NCBI GenBank assembly: GCA_937893605.1
Contig: CALBGG010000089.1
Span: forward strand, 1-15,390
Source: an uncultured Clostridia bacterium
Lineage (GTDB): Bacteria; Bacillota; Clostridia; Oscillospirales; Oscillospiraceae
Direction: 5' to 3'
Length of the DNA stretch: 15,390 bases
The position numbers were made by a program, and so were the translations under genes. The notes beneath the pieces are model-generated. The model was not told the DNA's origin. It saw nothing but the letters and a program-made list of their open reading frames with translations, and did not search any database. Below, in pieces: positions 1-6,666 of this stretch; position 1 is the first letter of the stretch; every line of letters begins with the position of its first letter.

Positions 1-46
1 GCATATCAAATGCCTTGAAAACACCACATCATCATTTTGTGGCATC

Positions 47-75
47 ATTATAGCATGGAAAAACGCAGACTGCAA
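47..75 (-). promoter_or_regulatory. Outward-reading sigma-70-type promoter at left edge
   Basis: On the minus strand the sequence reads TTGCAG, a 17-nt spacer, then TATAAT preceded by TGC (extended -10). This is close to consensus. It points out of the left edge, so it should drive a gene beyond the window. The 40 bases after it hold no convincing start codon with a long frame. A short CCAC/GTGG inverted repeat lies in the leader. It could also be chance in AT-rich DNA, but hexamer quality and spacing are good. Confidence 0.55.
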
Positions 76-129
76 CATCCCTTATCGAGCTCTGCAGATC
101 TGGCTCTTAAATTTATTGCTGCGTACATT

Positions 130-756
130 TCAGCCTATCTTTGCTTCAAATTTTGCGATAAGTCCGTCGAAAAGCTCGCGGTTATTCTCGATTGCGATCT
201 CGGGCTCGCGCTTTGTCGTATGGGCAAACACCGGCTCGTTCATCTTGGTCGAATACACGGCCTTGAGTATGCGCACGGAGTCCATGCCGCATTTTGCAAA
301 GTGCACGGCCGCCGAGGCAAAGGGCGCGCCGGCAGGCGCTATCTTATCCGCAATCGGCTCAAGGGTCTCGATGATGCGGACTGACATATAAAATATCTCG
401 TCGATGATGCAGCAGGCCGTGCGGTAAGCAGCCTCGAGCTCGGCATCGTCCGGCTCACTCTGCTTTAAAAGCTTCTCAAGCGGCTTTTTGGCCTTGTTCT
501 CCTCATCCATAAGGTGCAGGAAATAAACGCGCAGCTTCTCCATGTCCTGCTCAGCATGCAGCATGTCGGCATCCTCGGACGCGGTGATGCGCAGCGCTCG
601 CAGCGCCATGGACGCGGCGCACATCGAGGAGCCCGCGGCGGCCGAGCCCAGACCGAAAACGTTCTTGGGGTCTGCCATCATCGCGGAGTAGGCTTTAAGG
701 GTCTTGTCCGAATAGCTCTCGGTCATAAGATCTCCGATATTTATTTTTTCTGCCAT
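130..756 (-). CDS. Cyclodeaminase/cyclohydrolase-like (FchA/FTCD-C family) protein
   Basis: This is a 208-residue soluble, mostly helical protein. The start at 756 (MAEKINIGDL) is chosen over an ATG ten codons upstream because AGGAAG lies about 8 bases before it. The N-terminal part has a small-residue segment (GLGSAAAGSS, about 35-44) followed by a long helix, then an acidic DEENKAKKP stretch and a run of helices containing FASAAVHFAKCGMDSVRIL. This order resembles the formiminotetrahydrofolate cyclodeaminase/cyclohydrolase family, which acts on one-carbon folates in the cytoplasm. However, the usual GGGS turn near the N terminus is GLGS here, and the downstream Asn-rich folate region is poorly conserved. 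Family membership is likely; catalytic activity is uncertain. It is transcribed divergently from the NTPase at 869. Confidence 0.5.
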   Translation of the reverse strand: MAEKINIGDLMTESYSDKTLKAYSAMMADPKNVFGLGSAAAGSSMCAASMALRALRITASEDADMLHAEQDMEKLRVYFLHLMDEENKAKKPLEKLLKQSEPDDAELEAAYRTACCIIDEIFYMSVRIIETLEPIADKIAPAGAPFASAAVHFAKCGMDSVRILKAVYSTKMNEPVFAHTTKREPEIAIENNRELFDGLIAKFEAKIG

Positions 757-774
757 GATATATCTTCCTTTCCT

Positions 775-803
775 TTGACAATTCAAAACGGGAGTTTTAT
801 AAT
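775..803 (+). promoter_or_regulatory. Perfect-consensus sigma-70 promoter for the NTPase gene
   Basis: TTGACA at 775-780, exactly 17 bases, then TATAAT at 798-803. Both hexamers and the spacing match consensus. Transcription would begin near 810, giving a leader of about 60 bases before the ATG at 869. Confidence 0.8.
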
Positions 804-813
804 TCTATTGATA

Positions 814-842
814 AATATACAACAAATTTTTGATATTTACAA
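814..842 (-). promoter_or_regulatory. Promoter for the cyclodeaminase-like gene
   Basis: The minus strand reads TTGTAA (837-842), 17 nt, TATATT (814-819). It would start transcription about 50 bases before the ATG at 756. It lies immediately downstream of the plus-strand promoter at 775-803, so the two transcripts run through each other's start region. Confidence 0.5.
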
Positions 843-868
843 GTGATTGTGCAACAGGAGCAAACAAA

Positions 869-1378
869 ATGAAAATTCTGCTTTGCGGAGATATAAATTC
901 CGGAAAATCCACACTCATCCGGCGGCTCGTTTCCGACATGGGGCGAAAGCCGCGCGGATATATCACCGTGCGCATGCCCGAGGACGAAGGCGGCGTTTCG
1001 CACGTTTATCTTTACGATATCTCCTCTCCGCCGAAAAGAATAGAGGACGCGCAGGTCATCATGCGCATCCGCGGCGATAATTACGAGCGTCACCCCGAGT
1101 ACATGAGCAGCATCGCCGCACCCATATTGGAGGACATTCCCGAGGGCAGCCTGGTCGTTCTCGACGAGCTCGGAACGCTTGAGGAGCACGAGGAGCGCTT
1201 TAAGGCCGCCGTCATGAAAATACTCTCCGGCCGCTATGATGTTCTCGCCTCCGTGAAGGCGCAGAACACCGGCTTTCTGCGTGATATCCGCAGGCATCCG
1301 GACTGCGAATTATATATCATCACGCCCGAAAACAGAGACGGCTTGTATGCTCAGCTGAAGCAGGAATACAAGATATAG
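869..1378 (+). CDS. THEP1-type nucleoside-triphosphatase (P-loop NTPase)
   Basis: This is a 169-residue P-loop protein. The start at 869 is preferred over an upstream ATG at 830 because CAGGAG sits 8 bases before it and the protein then begins directly with the beta-strand MKILLCG. Walker A is GDINSGKST (7-15), Walker B is LVVLDELG (95-102), and a C-terminal NRD (155-157) follows the last strand, as in the THEP1/NTPase_1 family. Family members hydrolyse NTPs slowly in vitro, and their cellular role is poorly known. It is monocistronic behind a perfect promoter. No obvious hairpin terminator follows; a weak A/T stem (about 1384-1404) is all that is seen. The family call is fairly firm; the physiological role is unknown. 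Confidence 0.75.
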   Translation: MKILLCGDINSGKSTLIRRLVSDMGRKPRGYITVRMPEDEGGVSHVYLYDISSPPKRIEDAQVIMRIRGDNYERHPEYMSSIAAPILEDIPEGSLVVLDELGTLEEHEERFKAAVMKILSGRYDVLASVKAQNTGFLRDIRRHPDCELYIITPENRDGLYAQLKQEYKI

Positions 1379-1464
1379 TGCTTCCTTTTTCTTTCAGAAA
1401 AAAGTGCACAAATACAGCATCAAAAATATGTGAGAAAATTTCCTGACAATTTCTCAGAATTATG

Positions 1465-1493
1465 TTGACTTAACGGGCGCGGATTGATATTCT
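1465..1493 (+). promoter_or_regulatory. Promoter for the DUF4358-SGNH lipoprotein gene
   Basis: TTGACT (1465-1470), a 17-base spacer, TATTCT (1488-1493). Transcription would start near 1500, leaving a short leader with AGGGGG before the ATG at 1526. An imperfect inverted repeat, TGAGAAA (1431-1437) / TTTCTCA (1450-1456), lies just upstream and could be an operator. Confidence 0.6.
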
Positions 1494-1525
1494 GTCAATA
1501 CAGCGAAAAAAATCAGGGGGCAGCC

Positions 1526-2707
1526 ATGAAAAAAATTACAGCACTGCTGCTCGCCGTGCTTTGCATGCTTTCAGTCTGCGCGTGCAATAACGACGGGGGT
1601 AAAACGGCAGACGTTTCGGCAAAAGATCTTATCGCAGCGACGCTAAACTCGGCAAAGCCCGAGAATGCCGATACACTGTGCGGCTCGGACGATCAGAGTC
1701 TTAAGAACAAATTTTACTACTTCTACGGTATCGAGACGAGCGCCGTGCGCGACTATGCGATAGCATACTCCTCGGCCGCGAAATCGGACGAGATAAGCGT
1801 TCTCGTCGCCGCCAAGGGCACGGATATGAAGACCCTGACCGACGCGCTGGAGGGCAGGCGCGAGATGCAGCGTCAGACCTTTGAGCTGTACAGCCCCGAG
1901 AGCGTCGAGATGCTCAAAAACGCCGTCATATTCACGCAGGGCGACTATGCGGTTATGATAGTGGCAAAGGATCCTGCCGCGACGGAAAGCAAGCTGAAGG
2001 AGCTCCTGAAGGATGCCGAGGCCGTCGAAAAGGAGGCAAAGGCGTATTATGACAGCGCCGCCGCCGAGCCGACGCCGACGATAGCGCCGAGCTATGACTA
2101 CTCAAAGCCCGTTCCGGCCTCGGAGGCAAAGGATAACTCATGGTTCAAGGATGCGGCCTTTGTCGGCGATTCGCGCATGGAGGGAATAATGAGCTATGCC
2201 GACTTCGAGTACGCCTCGAATTTCTCGCATGTCGGGCTGAACGTCGCGGACGTGTTCACAAAACCCTATATAGAAACGGAGTCGGGCACCGTCACGGTTG
2301 CCGACGCTCTGCGCAACGACCTCAAATACGGCAAGGTCTACGTCATGCTCGGCATAAACGAGCTGGGCTGGTATAACCTTGATAAATTCATCGAATACTA
2401 CGGAAATATCGTCGATCTCCTGCGCGAGACGCACCCCGAGGCCGACGTTTACATCATAAGTATCCTGCCCGTCGGCGCGAAGGCGGCCAAGAGCTCGGAT
2501 ATGCTCAATAATGACAGGGTGCAGATGTTCAACGAGCGCATACAGGGCATGTGTGCGCAGAAGCAGGTCTACTATGTAAACGGCTTTGAAGCGCTTGCCT
2601 CAAACGGCTCGCTGCCGGATGACGCCTCACCCGACGGAATCCATATGCAGCCGAGCTACTGCCATAAACTGACCGATTACCTCCTGACGCACACCGTAAG
2701 TAAATAA
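1526..2707 (+). CDS. Secreted lipoprotein: DUF4358 domain fused to SGNH/GDSL esterase
   Basis: This is a 393-residue protein. The start at 1526 follows AGGGGG with 5-base spacing and begins with a lipoprotein signal: MKKI, a hydrophobic core, and lipobox VCAC with lipidated Cys20. An ATG 14 codons upstream would put charged residues before the signal and is rejected. Residues about 30-165 resemble DUF4358, a domain of clostridial lipoproteins. After a linker rich in Pro, Thr and Ala (about 178-200), an SGNH hydrolase domain begins: FVGDSRM with Ser216, a Gly at 237, LGINE with Asn278, and DGIH with Asp370/His373. All four SGNH blocks are recognisable, so it is probably active. Likely substrates are acyl or acetyl esters on cell-wall or surface polymers, but the substrate cannot be read from sequence. 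It is monocistronic and ends in a bidirectional terminator. Confidence 0.8.
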   Translation: MKKITALLLAVLCMLSVCACNNDGGKTADVSAKDLIAATLNSAKPENADTLCGSDDQSLKNKFYYFYGIETSAVRDYAIAYSSAAKSDEISVLVAAKGTDMKTLTDALEGRREMQRQTFELYSPESVEMLKNAVIFTQGDYAVMIVAKDPAATESKLKELLKDAEAVEKEAKAYYDSAAAEPTPTIAPSYDYSKPVPASEAKDNSWFKDAAFVGDSRMEGIMSYADFEYASNFSHVGLNVADVFTKPYIETESGTVTVADALRNDLKYGKVYVMLGINELGWYNLDKFIEYYGNIVDLLRETHPEADVYIISILPVGAKAAKSSDMLNNDRVQMFNERIQGMCAQKQVYYVNGFEALASNGSLPDDASPDGIHMQPSYCHKLTDYLLTHTVSK

Positions 2708-2712
2708 AACCA

Positions 2713-2746
2713 AAGCGCCGTCCATCGGACGGCGCTTATTATTTCT
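2713..2746. terminator. Bidirectional rho-independent terminator
   Basis: Perfect 11-bp stem AAGCGCCGTCC (2713-2723) / GGACGGCGCTT (2727-2737) with a 3-base loop, followed by a T-rich tract on the plus strand and TGGTTTTATTT on the minus strand. It sits between two convergent genes and ends both. Confidence 0.9.
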
Positions 2747-3403
2747 TTATCCCGCCAGCAGGACGAAGCCGGCGACGATGAGAAACTCCGCAAGCAGATA
2801 TGTCAGCATGACACCGAAATGCGTTTTGAACGGTCTGCCCTTGCGGAAGCGGACGTAAAACAGTATGGAATCCGACACGAAAAAGCTAACTGCACCTGCG
2901 TACATGATAGCCGTCGCAAAGCACGGCAGCGTTATAAGCTGAAACAGCGCAAAGCAGTTCATCGCTCCGTTCACGACGAGGTAGCCTATCATGCCGACGT
3001 AGAGGATCTTCGGCCTCACATTTCCGACAAGGCCTCGGAAAACGAGCCCTACCGCAGTTATGTACACGATTGCCGCCAGTACTATCACCCACACCGGCAC
3101 GAGCGAAAAATCGACATGCATGCAGTAGGCCGCCGCAAAACACAGGTGTGACAGGAAAAAGCTCACTCCGCCGACGGCAAAGCCAACCGAGCCGAATATG
3201 AGCAGAACATCGCCAAGCCAGCTCGTCACCACTGCGGCAATAACTATCTCCAGCGGCGCCTGCGCCGTCGTCAGATACCAGCCGAGAAGCGTCGGCAGCA
3301 GGAATACCTTCGTCACCGCGCGCAGCATCTTGTCGCACCTCCAGCTCGCGTAAAGGTGCACCGCGGAAAATGCGGCAAACGCCGCAATAAACACATAATT
3401 CAT
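2747..3403 (-). CDS. YhhN/TMEM86-family membrane protein, lysoplasmalogenase-like
   Basis: This is a 218-residue polytopic membrane protein with about eight hydrophobic helices. The start at 3403 has GGGAGAGG just upstream; the ATG 16 codons earlier adds a basic stretch and lies in the promoter region, so it is rejected. Family signatures are TKVFLLPTL (31-39), SWLGDVLLIF (61-70), FFLSHLCF (82-89) and SFFVSDSILFYVRF (173-186). The two Asp residues D65 and D178 fit the proposed active-site pair. TMEM86B and bacterial homologues cleave the vinyl-ether bond of lysoplasmalogens, and anaerobic clostridia make plasmalogens, so this is a reasonable role; many YhhN proteins are untested. It is divergent from a lipid kinase gene. 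Confidence 0.75.
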   Translation of the reverse strand: MNYVFIAAFAAFSAVHLYASWRCDKMLRAVTKVFLLPTLLGWYLTTAQAPLEIVIAAVVTSWLGDVLLIFGSVGFAVGGVSFFLSHLCFAAAYCMHVDFSLVPVWVIVLAAIVYITAVGLVFRGLVGNVRPKILYVGMIGYLVVNGAMNCFALFQLITLPCFATAIMYAGAVSFFVSDSILFYVRFRKGRPFKTHFGVMLTYLLAEFLIVAGFVLLAG

Positions 3404-3437
3404 TTGACCTCTCCCTGCATATTTCCTATACAGCAAT

Positions 3438-3466
3438 ACAATAACATACACAGCGTATTATTTCAA
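3438..3466 (-). promoter_or_regulatory. Promoter for the YhhN/TMEM86 gene
   Basis: The minus strand reads TTGAAA (3461-3466), 17 nt, TATTGT (3438-3443). It lies back-to-back with the plus-strand promoter at 3480-3508. Confidence 0.5.
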
Positions 3467-3479
3467 CAGGTATCCGAAG

Positions 3480-3508
3480 TTGAAAACGGGAGAATTTTGT
3501 GATAAAAT
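3480..3508 (+). promoter_or_regulatory. Promoter for the lipid kinase gene
   Basis: TTGAAA (3480-3485), 17 bases, TAAAAT (3503-3508) with an extended -10 TGA directly before it. Transcription should begin near 3515. This rules out the GTG at 3499, which lies inside the promoter, as a start for the kinase despite the GGGAG in front of it. Confidence 0.65.
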
Positions 3509-3549
3509 CAATAAATCGAGCGTTAATAAGGGTTAAGGATATTGACTTT

Positions 3550-4437
3550 ATGAAAACTCCGCTTATGATGATAATAAATCCGGCGGCCGGGAAAGGCGGC
3601 TTTCGGCGCGCCCTGCCGGATGCGCTGAAGCTATTGTCCGACGCCGGCTATGCGGTGACGCTGTATTTCACCGAGTGCCGCGGCCATGCGACAGAGCTTG
3701 CCACGCAGTACGCAGGCGCGTTCCCGTACCTTTTGGTGCTCGGCGGCGACGGCACGCTCGCCGAGGCTATTGCCGGACTCATGCCGCTTCACGAGCGCCC
3801 GAAGGTTGGCTACATCCCCATCGGCACGGCAAACGACGTTGCGCGCACCATAGGCCTTCCGAAAAACGATATCCTCGCCGGTGCGCAGCGCTTTATCGGC
3901 GGTGTGCCGCACAACTTCGACGAGGGGCGGCGCGACGGCGGATACTTCAACTACGTCGCGGCCTTCGGCGCGTTCACCGAGGTCAGCTACGCTACTCCGC
4001 AGGAGGCCAAAAAGCAGCTCGGCGAGGCGGCATACCTCCTCGGCGCGGTAAAAAGCCTTTCGACGCTCAAAAGCCGCCATGTCACCGTCGAATACGACGA
4101 GGGTGTGCTCGACGGCGAGTTTCTCTATGGCAGCATGTCAAACTCCTACTCCGTGGCCGGCTTCATCGACCTGCCGCGCGAGGAGATCGGCCTCGGCGAC
4201 GGACTGCACGAGCTGGTGCTGGTCAAAAAGCTCCCGAACGCGGCAGCATTCGCAGCTCTTGTGACGAAGGTGCTCAGCCATGACCTGAGCAGCGAGTACA
4301 TAATCATTAAGCACACTCGCCGCGCACGCTTTGTCTTCGACGAGCCCGAGACCTGGACCTTTGACGGAGAAAACGGCGGCGCACACAGCGAGATAAGCTT
4401 TGAAAACTGCCCCCAGGCGATCGAGTTGATATATTGA
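3550..4437 (+). CDS. Diacylglycerol-kinase-family lipid kinase (DgkB/YegS/BmrU type)
   Basis: This is a 295-residue cytosolic or membrane-peripheral lipid kinase. The start at 3550 (MKTPLMMIINP) has AAGGA about 11 bases upstream and lies after the predicted transcription start; it places the first strand as in homologues. Motifs are INPAAGKGG (9-17), the nucleotide-binding loop GGDGT (65-69) and IPIGTANDVAR (89-99). The usual GGDGTxNE reads GGDGTLAE here, with Ala for Asn, a small deviation. Family enzymes phosphorylate diacylglycerol or related lipids using ATP, recycling diacylglycerol to phosphatidate. The neighbours (PAP2 phosphatase, thioesterase, lysoplasmalogenase-like protein) all fit lipid handling. 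The exact lipid substrate is not evident. Confidence 0.85.
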   Translation: MKTPLMMIINPAAGKGGFRRALPDALKLLSDAGYAVTLYFTECRGHATELATQYAGAFPYLLVLGGDGTLAEAIAGLMPLHERPKVGYIPIGTANDVARTIGLPKNDILAGAQRFIGGVPHNFDEGRRDGGYFNYVAAFGAFTEVSYATPQEAKKQLGEAAYLLGAVKSLSTLKSRHVTVEYDEGVLDGEFLYGSMSNSYSVAGFIDLPREEIGLGDGLHELVLVKKLPNAAAFAALVTKVLSHDLSSEYIIIKHTRRARFVFDEPETWTFDGENGGAHSEISFENCPQAIELIY

Positions 4438-4448
4438 TTTAGTCGATA

Positions 4449-4495
4449 CACCTCATCCGCCGGCTTCGCCGACACCTTCCTCTCAAGGGGAAGGC
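4449..4495. repeat. Intergenic hairpin repeat of clostridial type
   Basis: A short stretch made of two hairpins in tandem: CGGC-TTC-GCCG (4461-4471) and CCTTCC-N8-GGAAGG (4475-4494). From memory, close variants of this unit are scattered between genes in many gut Ruminococcaceae/Oscillospiraceae genomes; only one copy is in this window, so its repeat nature is knowledge, not seen here. It follows the lipid kinase stop and has no T-tract, so it is not a standard terminator. Confidence 0.55.
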
Positions 4496-4537
4496 AATGA
4501 CGCACTACCGTAGCGCGATGCAAAAGCGGTTTTGCCG

Positions 4538-4560
4538 GCAGGTGCGAACCGGACACCTGC
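4538..4560. repeat. Inverted repeat GCAGGTG/CACCTGC
   Basis: Perfect 7-bp arms (4538-4544 and 4554-4560) around a 9-base loop, in the leader of the PAP2 gene. It may be part of the same repeat element as 4449-4495 or a leader hairpin. Confidence 0.45.
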
Positions 4561-4571
4561 AATATAAGTAT

Positions 4572-4601
4572 AAGGACAGCGCTAAAGCGCTATCGAAAAA
4601 G
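4572..4601 (+). promoter_or_regulatory. Possible hairpin-bridged ribosome binding site of the PAP2 gene
   Basis: AAGGA (4572-4576) is the only good Shine-Dalgarno match but is 25 bases from the ATG at 4602. Between them lies AGCGC-TAAA-GCGCT (4578-4591). If this 5-bp hairpin folds, the effective distance falls to roughly 11 bases. This is an inference from spacing. Confidence 0.35.
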
Positions 4602-5267
4602 ATGGATTACAGGAATTTTAGATTAAGCAAAATTAATACGGATGAGTTTCGGCACGTCAAGCTGCTGATATTCTGGCCGATGTTCGGCATGATGTTCTCG
4701 TTTGTCGAGCGGTTTTACAAGGTCGGCTCGTATTACGTCATGCACTGCGAGTTTGACGACGTCATACCGTTCTGCGAGTGGTTTCTCATCCCGTACCTGT
4801 TCTGGTTCGTGTATCTGATCGGCACGCTGGTGTACACGTTTTTCTTCGACGTTCCGGCATTTAAGAAAATGATGGGCTTTATCATCTGCACATATACGAT
4901 CACGATGGTCATCTATCTGCTGTTCCCGACCTGTCAGGAGCTGAGGCCGGAGGTCTTCCCGCGCGACAATGCGCTGACGAGGTTCATCGGCTGGTTCTAT
5001 AAATTTGACACGAACACGAACGTCTGCCCGTCGATACACGTTCTCGGCTCTGCGGCCGCGATGTTCGGCCTGCTCGACTGCCGCAGGCTGCAAAAGCCGT
5101 GGTTTAAGTTTTTTGTGGTCATTGCGGCGCTTTTAATCTGCGCCTCAACCGTATTCATGAAGCAGCACTCGGTGCTCGACGTTATCGCCGCCGTTCCGCT
5201 GTGTCTGCTCGGCCACTATCTGTGCTATCACCGCGCTGAAGCGCCGAGCACCGCGGCTGCAAATTAA
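4602..5267 (+). CDS. PAP2-superfamily membrane phosphatase
   Basis: This is a 221-residue membrane protein with about six hydrophobic helices. The frame is open back to 4497, but its first 35 codons would translate hairpin-repeat DNA, so the ATG at 4602 (MDYRNFRLSKIN) is taken. PAP2 motifs lie in the C-terminal half: CPSIHVLGS (motif 2, PSxH) and STVFMKQHSVLDVIAA (motif 3, His and Asp catalytic pair). An N-terminal part of motif 1 is weak. The spacing resembles the PAP2-C / inositol-phosphorylceramide-synthase-like branch. Such enzymes remove phosphate from phosphatidate, undecaprenyl pyrophosphate or similar lipids at the membrane surface. It follows the lipid kinase in the same direction, possibly as an opposing kinase/phosphatase pair. 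The substrate is unknown. Confidence 0.75.
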   Translation: MDYRNFRLSKINTDEFRHVKLLIFWPMFGMMFSFVERFYKVGSYYVMHCEFDDVIPFCEWFLIPYLFWFVYLIGTLVYTFFFDVPAFKKMMGFIICTYTITMVIYLLFPTCQELRPEVFPRDNALTRFIGWFYKFDTNTNVCPSIHVLGSAAAMFGLLDCRRLQKPWFKFFVVIAALLICASTVFMKQHSVLDVIAAVPLCLLGHYLCYHRAEAPSTAAAN

Positions 5268-5295
5268 AAAATCCCGACTCACGTCGGGATTTTTT
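5266..5295. terminator. Bidirectional rho-independent terminator
   Basis: Stem ATCCCGAC (5271-5278) / GTCGGGAT (5283-5290) with loop TCAC, flanked by A5 before and T5 after, so it works on both strands. It overlaps the PAP2 stop codon and is 4 bases from the thioesterase stop. Confidence 0.92.
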
Positions 5296-5299
5296 ATAC

Positions 5300-6040
5300 C
5301 TATTTCAGCGTTATTCCGAGGAAGGCAGCGCATTTGCCGTCGGCGCGGCGTGCGCCGAGCACATAGCCGTCCTCGGTCTTCTTTTTATATATCCTCAGCT
5401 TCTCACCCTCCATGCAGGCCGTTACGTAGCGCGCCTCCATGGTCTTGACGGGCATAGCCGCGACCTCATCTGCGGTGAAGCAGTCAAGGAACGCACGGAC
5501 ATATGCGACATTATTCATATGGCGGCCGGTATCAATGCTCGATGCACGCACAACAAAGGTGTAGACCTCATCGGCATCGGAAAATTCGTTATGCAATCGT
5601 CTGAGCTTGCCGCCGCAGGCGACGTAGTCCTGAAAATCAAAGTCCTCGGGGAAGCCGAACTCGGAAAAGCGTACAAAACCCGTCTCGCGGTTCAACACCA
5701 CCCACTCGGTCAGCCCCTCGGCGATGCGTTTATCGCCGACAAAGATGTCATAGCCGCGGTAGCCGCGCACGGCGTTTGGTTTTGCGGGGTTTGCCCAGGT
5801 CGACACGGTGAGCTCATCCATCAGCTGCGCGTCATCGTAAAAATCTATCTTCGAGTGCGTCGCCACCCAGTACAGTCCGCGCTTTGCCAGCGCAGCCGTG
5901 CCGTTGCCGATAGCCTCGGCGTGCAGACAGGCCGCGTTCTGAAACAGCATGAACGCAGCCGGCGGCTGCATTTTCGGCTCCTTGCCGCACAGATCGGGCG
6001 TCACCGTCTGCGCAAACGAAAATTTCTTTAATTCGCTCAT
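5300..6040 (-). CDS. Acyl-ACP thioesterase (FatA/FatB-like, double hot-dog)
   Basis: This is a 246-residue cytosolic enzyme, normal length for the bacterial acyl-ACP thioesterase family. It releases free fatty acids from acyl carrier protein. The start at 6040 has AGGAG 9 bases upstream. The first hot-dog contains the long helix FMLFQNAACLHAEAIG (30-45) and WVATHSKIDFYD; the second contains the family hallmark SSIDTGRHMNNVAYVRAF (168-184) with His174 and Asn176/177. The segment VRGYRGYDIFVGDKRIAEGLTEWV matches the conserved middle of the first fold. It is a single-gene unit between its own promoter and a shared terminator, next to other lipid genes. Chain-length preference cannot be read. Confidence 0.88.
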   Translation of the reverse strand: MSELKKFSFAQTVTPDLCGKEPKMQPPAAFMLFQNAACLHAEAIGNGTAALAKRGLYWVATHSKIDFYDDAQLMDELTVSTWANPAKPNAVRGYRGYDIFVGDKRIAEGLTEWVVLNRETGFVRFSEFGFPEDFDFQDYVACGGKLRRLHNEFSDADEVYTFVVRASSIDTGRHMNNVAYVRAFLDCFTADEVAAMPVKTMEARYVTACMEGEKLRIYKKKTEDGYVLGARRADGKCAAFLGITLK

Positions 6041-6078
6041 TCTCCGCTCCTCCCAAAGCTGTACAAGTGTATAATTTT

Positions 6079-6109
6079 ATTATATCACGCCGTGCCTGTT
6101 TTCGGTGAA
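6079..6109 (-). promoter_or_regulatory. Promoter for the thioesterase gene
   Basis: The minus strand carries an extended -10, TGATATAAT (TATAAT at 6079-6084), with a poor -35 TTCACC (6104-6109) at a long 19-base spacing. The extended -10 is the main support. The start point would be about 35 bases before the ATG. Confidence 0.5.
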
Positions 6110-6174
6110 GCATTTGTTAACACATAATTAAAAATCCTTAAGAAGCTTTCGCGTTGATTGCGGTTCGGGAATGT

Positions 6175-6204
6175 AAAAAACAGCGGAGCGATCCGCTGTT
6201 TTTT
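6175..6204 (-). terminator. Rho-independent terminator after the flavodoxin gene
   Basis: CAGCGGA (6181-6187) / TCCGCTG (6192-6198) with loop GCGA, extended by A6 and T6 on either side, 45 bases past the flavodoxin stop. Symmetric, so it could also stop plus-strand transcripts. Confidence 0.88.
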
Positions 6205-6248
6205 CGGCTTGTGCATTTATTAAGCTGCCGGGGCCGATCTGCTTTTTA

Positions 6249-6650
6249 TTACAGGGCAGCGCCGAGTGCCTTGCACTTTGCAAGTGTCTGAGAATCGGGT
6301 TCACCGTTGCAGATAACGCTCTCGTGTACAAGATTTATGCCGGCTGCGCGGCAGTTGTCCTCCCAGATCTGCATCCAGTCGCCGTCGCCCCAGCCGTAGG
6401 ATCCGAACAGCGCGACCTTCTTGCCCGCGAGATGGCTCTTTACATCCTCAAACATGGGCTCGAACTCGCTCTCCTCAAGTGCCTCTGCGCCCATTGCCGG
6501 GCAGCCGAAGGCGATGGAATCGAACTCATCTGCCTTTGCGGCGGAGAACTCGGACGCGGTGAAAAGCTCTGCGCCTGCCGCCTCCGCGACCGCCTTTGCC
6601 ATAGCCTCGGTGTTGCCGGTGCCGCTCCAATATACAACTGCTTTTTTCAT
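6249..6650 (-). CDS. Short-chain flavodoxin
   Basis: This is a 133-residue protein, a little shorter than the usual 140-150. The FMN phosphate loop is SGTGNTE (9-15) after the first strand MKKAVVYW. GCPAMG (about 49-54) precedes the 50s loop, and GSYGWGDGDW is the second flavin loop. The start at 6650 is set by this fold; AAGGA is about 11 bases upstream. Flavodoxins carry one electron at low potential and replace ferredoxin when iron is short, which suits the iron genes nearby. It lies 16 bases after the DUF3793 gene and is clearly in one operon with it. Confidence 0.92.
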   Translation of the reverse strand: MKKAVVYWSGTGNTEAMAKAVAEAAGAELFTASEFSAAKADEFDSIAFGCPAMGAEALEESEFEPMFEDVKSHLAGKKVALFGSYGWGDGDWMQIWEDNCRAAGINLVHESVICNGEPDSQTLAKCKALGAAL

Positions 6651-6666
6651 TTTTAAATTCGTCCTT

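Noticed and set aside
1384..1404. Terminator after the NTPase gene
   Set aside because: The stem is only A/T-rich with a poor loop and no T-tract after it; too weak to call.
3499..3550. GTG start for the lipid kinase at 3499 with GGGAG in front
   Set aside because: The GTG lies inside the extended -10 of the promoter at 3480-3508, so it would not be in the transcript; homologues begin as at 3550.
4521..4560. tRNA-like T-arm (GGTTCG within a 7-bp stem on the minus strand)
   Set aside because: No acceptor, D or anticodon stems can be found at the right distances; it is a plain inverted repeat.
4497..4601. 35-codon N-terminal extension of the PAP2 protein from an ATG at 4497
   Set aside because: It would translate the hairpin repeat, is basic and unlike the family, and has no membrane or signal character.
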